A DNA stretch of 23,670 nucleotides from Cytidiella melzeri (Eukaryota; Basidiomycota; Agaricomycetes; Polyporales; Irpicaceae), in assembly GCA_022592445.1 (NCBI GenBank), contig JABYQR010000520.1:1-23670 (forward strand). Direction: 5' to 3'. The position numbers and the translations under genes are program-made. Position 1 is the first letter of the stretch; each line of letters begins with the position of its first letter. The notes under the pieces were generated by a model, which was given only the letters and a program-made list of their open reading frames with translations, did not search any database and was not told the DNA's origin. Shown one piece after another: positions 18,490-23,670 of the stretch.

Positions 18490-18525
18490 TACCTGTAGGT
18501 AGGTATATAAGTTCACCTACAGGTA
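18490..18525. repeat. Perfect 11-bp inverted repeat with a TATA motif in the loop
   Basis: TACCTGTAGGT at 18490-18500 is the exact complement of ACCTACAGGTA at 18515-18525. The 14-nt loop contains GTATATAA. It may be the palindromic binding site of a dimeric regulator around a core promoter, or simply a hairpin. Confidence 0.7.
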
Positions 18526-19160
18526 CCTAAAGGTAAGTATAACCCATGCTGTGTAACAGTTAAGGTTACTACTCACCAGATAAGTTGATAAATTGGGGGA
18601 AGTTGATGGAGATAGAGAGTTAGAGATGTGGTGAGCAAAGTACTGTGAGGTACTGAGTAGTTCTAGTTCAACAGAAAGACTGAGGGGATATGCCCTCAGA
18701 AGTGCCTCTATATATACATGAAGGGGAGGACCCCAGGTACTACCCTAAGACCTCTAATACCTACATGAGTAAGCGAAGTAATCTACCTTACTAAGCATGC
18801 CCTATGCCCTAGTGGTGCCACTTCAATAATCAACCAATAGCAATTGTCCCCATGACCTGACCCCATGACCCAGTCCCAAGGCTAGACTTGTTCTAGCTTG
18901 TCCCAAGACAAGGCTGGACTTTTCCAGAAGGTTCTAAGAACTATAACATCATAGTTCCAGCATGTTCCACAAGGTTCCAGAGAGTTCTATCATGTGATAC
19001 ACAGATAAGGAAAGGAGCGCATCAGCGCATCAGAGACAGGAGGCGCATCAACGCATCAATTGATAGGCACTGAGAATAAGCGCCGGAATAAGCGCCTGAT
19101 AAGTGCTGGATAAGTGCCTAAATAGACGCCGGATAAGCGCCTGATAAGCGCTCAAATATT
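18526..19160. repeat. Second LTR-like non-coding region ending in a short tandem repeat
   Basis: No gene is present. Layout parallels 17782-18480: an ACTCACC motif, GAGAGTTAGAG, and a TATATATA box at ~18709. It ends in GCGCATCA repeats (19017-19060) and a 10-12-bp tandem repeat of GATAAGCGCCT variants at 19073-19152. Possibly another reversed LTR of the same broad group. Confidence 0.45.
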
Positions 19161-19673
19161 CCCAATAATACCGTTGCCTGGTAAGGCAAGTCTTGTAGAA
19201 ACATTGAAAATCTGTAACATGCTGAGCTTTATCAGCATCCATATCCCTTTTGTCATTGTCCACACAAGCTCATTTGTTGTTCCTCCCCCATTGTCACCTC
19301 CTCTCTTGCCACAGAGTTTGGTTATGATCATGACAATGTTCACCCTGTCTTGATATATGCATTATTCCACCCCCTGTCTCAGTGATGATAAAGTACATAC
19401 AACTGCTTATAAATGTGTATCTTTACAATGACAAACAGACAGAAGTGCAGGTCAAAACACATCACATTGAATGCTGTGTGAATACAGCTTCCAGCTCCAG
19501 TGTTGCATAAGTTGCACAAGTAATAAATATATTGTTGTGCTATATGTTTGTTTGTGAACATTGCAATTGCATGTGTGCAAAAGTTTATTCCTTCTGAGTC
19601 CATACAGGAACCATTTTCTGTGACTTCCAAGTTTGACATAGATGTGGGTGTCTGTTAGGTGCATCTGCTATGA
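19161..19673. other. AT-rich spacer with a remnant of the SSP upstream region
   Basis: No gene is seen. About 19330-19390 (GTTCACCCTGTCTTGATATAT, then CCACCCCCTGTCTCAG) resembles the region upstream of the SSP1 TATA box near 1615-1665. It sits in the same orientation, although no SSP gene lies to its left. The rest is AT-rich with no motif. Confidence 0.4.
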
Positions 19674-19790
19674 TAAGCCAGAACTCTCTCTAAGCCTGAC
19701 TTATCCTCTGTACAGTTCATAATGACCGCAAACCTTGCCTCACTTCTGACTGTATCAAAAATCCTCAAATTCCACCTCATGATCAAGTCT
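19674..19790 (+). pseudogene. Duplicated fragment of the NUP93 5' end
   Basis: From 19722, ATG-(A)CC-GCAAACCTTGCCTC and CTGACTG-ATCAAA follow the start of the intact NUP93 gene (3667). They encode M-T-A-N-L-A-S-L-L-T-V-S-K where the gene has M-A-A-N-L-A-S-L-L-T-A-S-K. Similarity also covers the ~50 bp upstream (TCCTCT before the ATG). It fades after about 70 bp of coding sequence. Most differences are C-to-T or G-to-A relative to the gene, consistent with deamination of a silenced duplicate. It cannot encode a functional protein. Confidence 0.75.
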
Positions 19791-19844
19791 AACACTGTTT
19801 TTGCAACCACTCAGATCCCATGTCAACTAATTACAAACAACTAC

Positions 19845-20885
19845 TTAATTTTCTCCTGCTCTGATACATATATCTTCTGACAGTGTGGAAAAATCTACAA
19901 GTATACAGTCCCATGGTCAGATCTGAACAACAGACAAAGGCACAACAGGACCAAGGTCAAAATTGAACACACCATTTACCACTAGGCACCAATTCATTAA
20001 GATGGGTTGTAAGACCTTGAGCAATATCTTCAAAGGTTGGTGGATTGTTGAAAATTGCTTCCAAGACAGGCTTTCCTCGGAGCTGTGAGGGAGCCGTCTT
20101 TCCATTGCCCTTTTGCATCAGTCCAGCCTTATACTGATTTGTTGATGTTTTCATGACTACAAGCACCAGAGAGTCATGTAGCACGCCTGCAACATGGGTC
20201 CATTTGTGATCTTCTGACCAAACCAACTCAGTCTGACTACTTGAGGGGATTTTCTGGATCAAATCTAATAATTTTGCTTTATCTGCTTGCTGCAGGTGAG
20301 ATAGGTTCAGTCAGCACAGGACACAGGTCACAACTTTGGATAGAGAGAAAAGAGGACATACATTGAGGCCCACTGGGGCTTTGCCTCGGCCTCTGTTATT
20401 ATTCCTGCCTTTGCCAGAGCCTGACCCAGCTCTGGGCAGGTGTTCTGCAAGGGTTGAACGAATTTCAATTTTGCTCTGATACTCCCTCAGCAAAGGAGTA
20501 GCCTCAGCTGTAGCCAGAATAGCCCCTGATTGCAGGACATCAGTGTTGTCGCGGGGATAGTGGGCTTCTCCATGTGCTTGATGTTCCAGGTCAACATCAT
20601 TCAATTGGTTGTGAGGGCTATAAGAAATAAAATTATTAGAGACATGGTTCTGGCATCATATAAGATGTATTGTAAGTACTCCTTGTTGTTTAAGTCACCC
20701 ATGGTGGGATTGAAGGGCATGTATCCACATGTGCTCAGACCTTCCCAGTCATTGGGGTGGTTGAGCTCGGGGGAAGCTGGAGAGCAGGGTCCTCTAACAC
20801 CATATGGAAAGGCAGACACAGTCACGGTATGGACTGCACCAGTGACAATGGTGGCAAGTAACAGGTGAGGGGGTGAGAACTGCAT
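19845..20885 (-). CDS. SSP2: paralogue of SSP1, predicted secreted protein, 273 aa, four exons
   Basis: Unrecognised family. Model: complement(join(19845..19894, 19980..20289, 20362..20617, 20680..20885)). Introns are 62, 72 and 85 bp, all GT-AG, at the same places as in SSP1. Residues 1-25 form a signal-peptide-like segment ending T-V-T-V-S-A, then F-P-Y-G-V-R-G as in SSP1. The middle exon is divergent and carries a basic Gly/Arg/Asn tract (G-R-N-N-N-R-G-R-G-K). The C-terminal domain keeps the SSP1 pattern (W-T-H-V-A-G-V-L-H, Y-K-A-G-L, V-L-E-A-I-F-N-N, P-T-F-E-D-I-A-Q-G-L). It contains two cysteines near residues 34-53 and one near the C-terminus. The frame is intact, but an LTR sits 177 bp upstream of the ATG, so expression is doubtful. 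Confidence 0.72.
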
Positions 20886-21061
20886 AAGGAGCCAATTTGA
20901 AGGTATAGGGTGTCGAAGGGTGGTAAGACAGTATGACAGATAGCTGGGGTAATAATCTTATTGGTGACACAAGATAATCAGACAACGAATGACACTGTAC
21001 TGACCGGCCAGCGCTGAAGGTATGAAATGACCAAGAGAGGTAAGAGCTGAGGGAAGAGGAT

Positions 21062-21818
21062 TGTCATGGATGGCCTGACTAGCCCTTAATTTTCGCAATT
21101 TACCTCTTGTTTTTATCTGTAAAACTCCGGGCTACAACCCAGTTTCAATTCTCTCTGCATAAACTCCTTTGCACGTCTATTAAGCGCCCGTATCACGTGG
21201 CTTAGACGCTCCACACGGTCACATTACTTGTTACTACGTCACACTGGCATGTGACTTAGCTTAAGTAAGACCACATGGCTACAAGCACATGGCTCAGCCC
21301 ATAGCTAGGGTTTGACGTCATAGATACTGTCCACATGGGCTCCTTATTGTTCTTTCCTTATTGTTCTCTTTATGGAAGGATGTTCTCACAGGTGTGGGAA
21401 TGGAATACAATAGTTGGTCTCCTTTTAGATAGATTCTCTCACGGGTAGAGTTCTTGGCAAGGTCTAGACAATAGCTATTGTTCTCTTTTAGGTAGTTCTT
21501 TTGTTCTTCATTCACACGGCTTCTTGCAAAGCCTGCCCTCAACATGGTCTGTGCGCAGGTCCCTGAAGTCTATATAAGCAGCTACATGTACGCTCCTAGC
21601 CCCCATCTCGACCTCTTGGTCTTTACTGGGCTAGGTAAGCAAACCCCTCCTGTACTACATAGCTAGTAGTACCCAATACTAACTTGGTCTTTACTGGGCT
21701 AGACATCTGCATAAGATTTATAGCTGGTGAGAGTATTGAGCTTCACGCCTACCACCACCACTTCGTCGTCATCCACTTCGTGTCCCTGTTTGTCACGTCG
21801 AGCCTTGTCTCCGTGTCA
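21062..21818 (+). mobile_element. LTR-A copy inserted in the SSP2 upstream region
   Basis: A complete 757-bp LTR, TGTCATGG to CCGTGTCA, with TATATAAG at 21571-21578. The left flank ends AGGAT and matches SSP1 upstream DNA exactly to the insertion point (equivalent to 1559). The right flank (TTAGG) neither repeats AGGAT nor continues the SSP upstream sequence. It is therefore either a 5' LTR whose internal region continues rightward, or a solo LTR with a rearranged right side. Confidence 0.85.
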
Positions 21819-21889
21819 TTAGGTCGAGATCGTTGTGAAACCCTGGGTTCCCCCATTCCCACCGTTTAAAAAAGTTTATTCCTGTTTGA

Positions 21890-22444
21890 CGAGTACGTCT
21901 CCGGTCTCTTCATACCGTTGAGCTACGCTTACGTCGTCCGTTTCTACCCCCTGCGCGTTGTTTAGTGCCTAAAGACACGCGCCCCCGTTTCTCCAAGACC
22001 CTCCCTACCACAGAGCCTCAGCTCAAGAGGAGTCTTCCACCATCTTTCCTTGACGCTCTCGCTGAAAAGCGTAAGAGTGGTCAACCTCATCGCTGGTCTG
22101 ACAAAGACCTGGTCACCGTTGCGAAGTACGTGTCCAAGAAGCCGCCTGTCAAAGGCATCACCCTCACCGTCCCCTCTTACGAGGAAAACCGACAACTTCG
22201 CGCCTCTGCACGAGCATACGGAGAACGAGCTGCTGAGGGGCGTGACCGCACCTTAGCCGAGCAACACATCCACAAGCTCACTCTTGCAGAGCGACTAGCA
22301 AAACTCCCTGCGCCAACTCCCGCCCCCGCAGCACCCAAACCGGTACTCATCGACTTTAAAAAGTTGACGCCGGTAGATCTCGTCGGCATCTTCAGGCCAA
22401 AACTCACCGCCGTCCGCACTCGCTTGCAAGCTCTCACGGAGCTT
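21890..22444 (+). pseudogene. Retroelement-like ORF fragment (possible Gag), truncated
   Basis: The open frame downstream of the LTR has no clear ATG; it is open from 21890 after a TGA. It encodes a basic, helix-prone protein (S-F-L-D-A-L-A-E-K-R-K-S-G, W-S-D-K-D-L-V-T-V-A-K-Y, A-E-R-L-A-K-L) with a Pro/Ala linker (P-A-P-T-P-A-P-A-A-P-K-P). No zinc knuckle, protease or RT motif is seen. Its position one LTR downstream suggests Gag, but sequence does not prove it. The ORF stays open for some 20 codons beyond 22444, but those codons are antisense to the pol gene and mark a junction. Confidence 0.4.
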
Positions 22445-23670
22445 CCACTCAGTAACTCCGGTGAGTTTGGCTGGATCCATCTCGATGTGTCCGTGAGAAA
22501 TGATCATGCCTAGGTACTCAATGTGATCTTTTTCAAAAAAGCATTTTTCCGGTTTGGCAAATAGATCGTTCTCGCGTAGACGCTTGAGCACTTCCTGTGT
22601 GATACGACGGTTTTCCTTCTTGTCTTCAGTGAAGATGAGGATGTCGTCGAGATACACCATGACATGTCCTTCTAAGATCAAATCACTCAGAATTTCATTC
22701 ATCATGGCTTGGAACGTCGCAGGTGCGTTGCTGAAACCGAAGTACATCACCTTGGCTTCAAAAAGGCCACGGTGTGTGATGAACACCGTCTTCCATTCGT
22801 CACCCTTTCGGATGCAAACATTATTGTATCCCCATCTAAGATCAATCTTTGAGAAGACCTTAGCCTTGCTTAACGAATTGATTAAATCGTTGATGCGAGG
22901 TATGGGGTACCGGTTTTTCACCGTGATGTCGTTCAGTTTTCGGTAATCTTGCACAAGGCGCAACGAGCCATCTTTCTTCTTGACGAAGAACACAGGTGCT
23001 GCAATCGGACTTTTCGATTTGCGGATGTAACCTTTTCGGAGTTCCTCTTCGATCCATTGATCTAGAGAATTCTTTTCCATTGGAGACAGCGGGTATAGTT
23101 TAGCCGCTTTGGGAAGGGAGGCACCTTCCTCAAATTTGATCGCGTGATCGTACGGTTTGCGTAACGGCATGCGCTCTGATTTTTTCTTTGAAAAGACGTC
23201 ACCAAATTCCCAAAGATATTTTGGTACTAATGGCTTCCAATTGAAGGACTCCTGTTCGTCAAAGCCGTCTTCAAATCCCTCATCTTCCTTTCCAGAAAGT
23301 TCAGCGATTATTTCTGCTATTTCTTGGTCTTCTGGATCGTCTAAGTCAATCCAGTGGATGTGAGGGTTGTCCGGGTCGACATTTCCTATTCCGTCCAGGT
23401 TGTCTGACACCGAACATCCCTTAGGTAACTCAAGCTCATCGATCTCTTCTTGAGTTACAGTGATGTTTTTACGAGCTCTTGGGGCACAGAGTTCAGGACA
23501 TCTGGTAAATCTCCACTCGCCATTTGCCCAATCTATCTCCGGATTGTGGCGGCGTAAGAAGGTCATCCCGATAATCATTTGTTTACTACCAAGGTCAGTG
23601 ACGAGCATGTGTTGTCTTGCTCGGTGCGAACCTATTTCTAGGTATGCACGTACTGAGTGAGTGATTTGAC
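22445..23670 (-). CDS. pol: Ty3/gypsy Pol: protease C-terminus and reverse transcriptase, partial at both ends
   Basis: Open from the window edge (no start in the window) leftward to the junction near 22445. The first ~45 residues are the end of a retropepsin domain (L-V-T-D-L-G, then I-I-G-M-T-F-L-R-R-H-N-P-E-I-D-W). An acidic linker follows. The RT domain has P-L-S-P-M-E, F-V-K-K-K-D-G-S-L-R-L-V-Q-D-Y-R-K-L-N, K-I-D-L-R-W-G-Y, F-G-F-S-N-A-P-A-T-F-Q, the catalytic Y-L-D-D (22643-22654) and Y-L-G-M-I-I-S. It ends after G-V-T-E-W. The rest of RT and the RNase H and integrase domains are missing. The reading frame is undamaged, so this is a recent insertion that was truncated or rearranged. Confidence 0.95.

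Noticed and set aside
22295..22444. C-terminal extension of the pol frame beyond G-V-T-E-W
   Set aside because: These codons are antisense to the plus-strand retroelement ORF and do not match the conserved RT continuation, so pol is taken to end at the junction.

Overview
This window looks like an Agaricomycete-type basidiomycete genome. The evidence is an intron-dense nucleoporin gene with introns of 47-68 bp, several LTR retrotransposon remnants, a PIF1-type Helitron helicase fragment and a hAT transposase remnant. Only one conserved housekeeping gene is present: a NIC96/Nup93 orthologue at 3667-6869 (+), which I resolve into 12 exons encoding 864 residues. Most of the rest is layered transposable-element sequence.

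Layout. 1-36: end fragment of an LTR family called LTR-A here. 380-1394 (-): a four-exon gene for a predicted secreted protein of 263 aa (SSP1). 1690-2111: a decayed reading frame. 2112-3480: nothing recognisable. 3667-6869: NUP93. 7310-8200: an internally deleted hAT element. 8310-13240: a three-level nest. An outer repeat (H1) holds a solo LTR-A with a 5-bp target duplication (CTCCT), and that LTR is split by a second copy of the same repeat (H2, 9748-12105). H2 has the terminal architecture of a non-autonomous Helentron/HINE element. 13238-15136: a CpG-rich 1.9-kb segment with promoter-like motifs and a 176-aa CxxC-containing ORF. 15283: another H-type terminus. 15601-16355: a complete solo LTR-A with TSD GTTTG. 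16394-17097: Helitron helicase fragment. 17098-17781: LTR-A with an internal deletion. 17782-19160: an AACAATAG-rich, LTR-like non-coding region. 19674-19790: a duplicated fragment of the NUP93 5' end. 19845-20885 (-): SSP2, a 273-aa paralogue of SSP1 with the same four-exon structure. 21062-21818: LTR-A inserted in the SSP2 upstream region. 21890-22444 (+): an unassigned retroelement-like ORF. It abuts a Ty3/gypsy protease-reverse transcriptase ORF on the opposite strand (22445 to the window end).

The most unusual content is the SSP gene pair, which appears undescribed. It was found by splicing together conserved short exons, and each copy carries a NUP93-derived fragment, or a weak trace of one, at its 3' side. 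The second unusual feature is the datable H1 > LTR-A > H2 nest. No bacterial-style operons, CRISPR arrays, rRNA or tRNA genes were seen. All family assignments are from reading motifs; no database search was possible.
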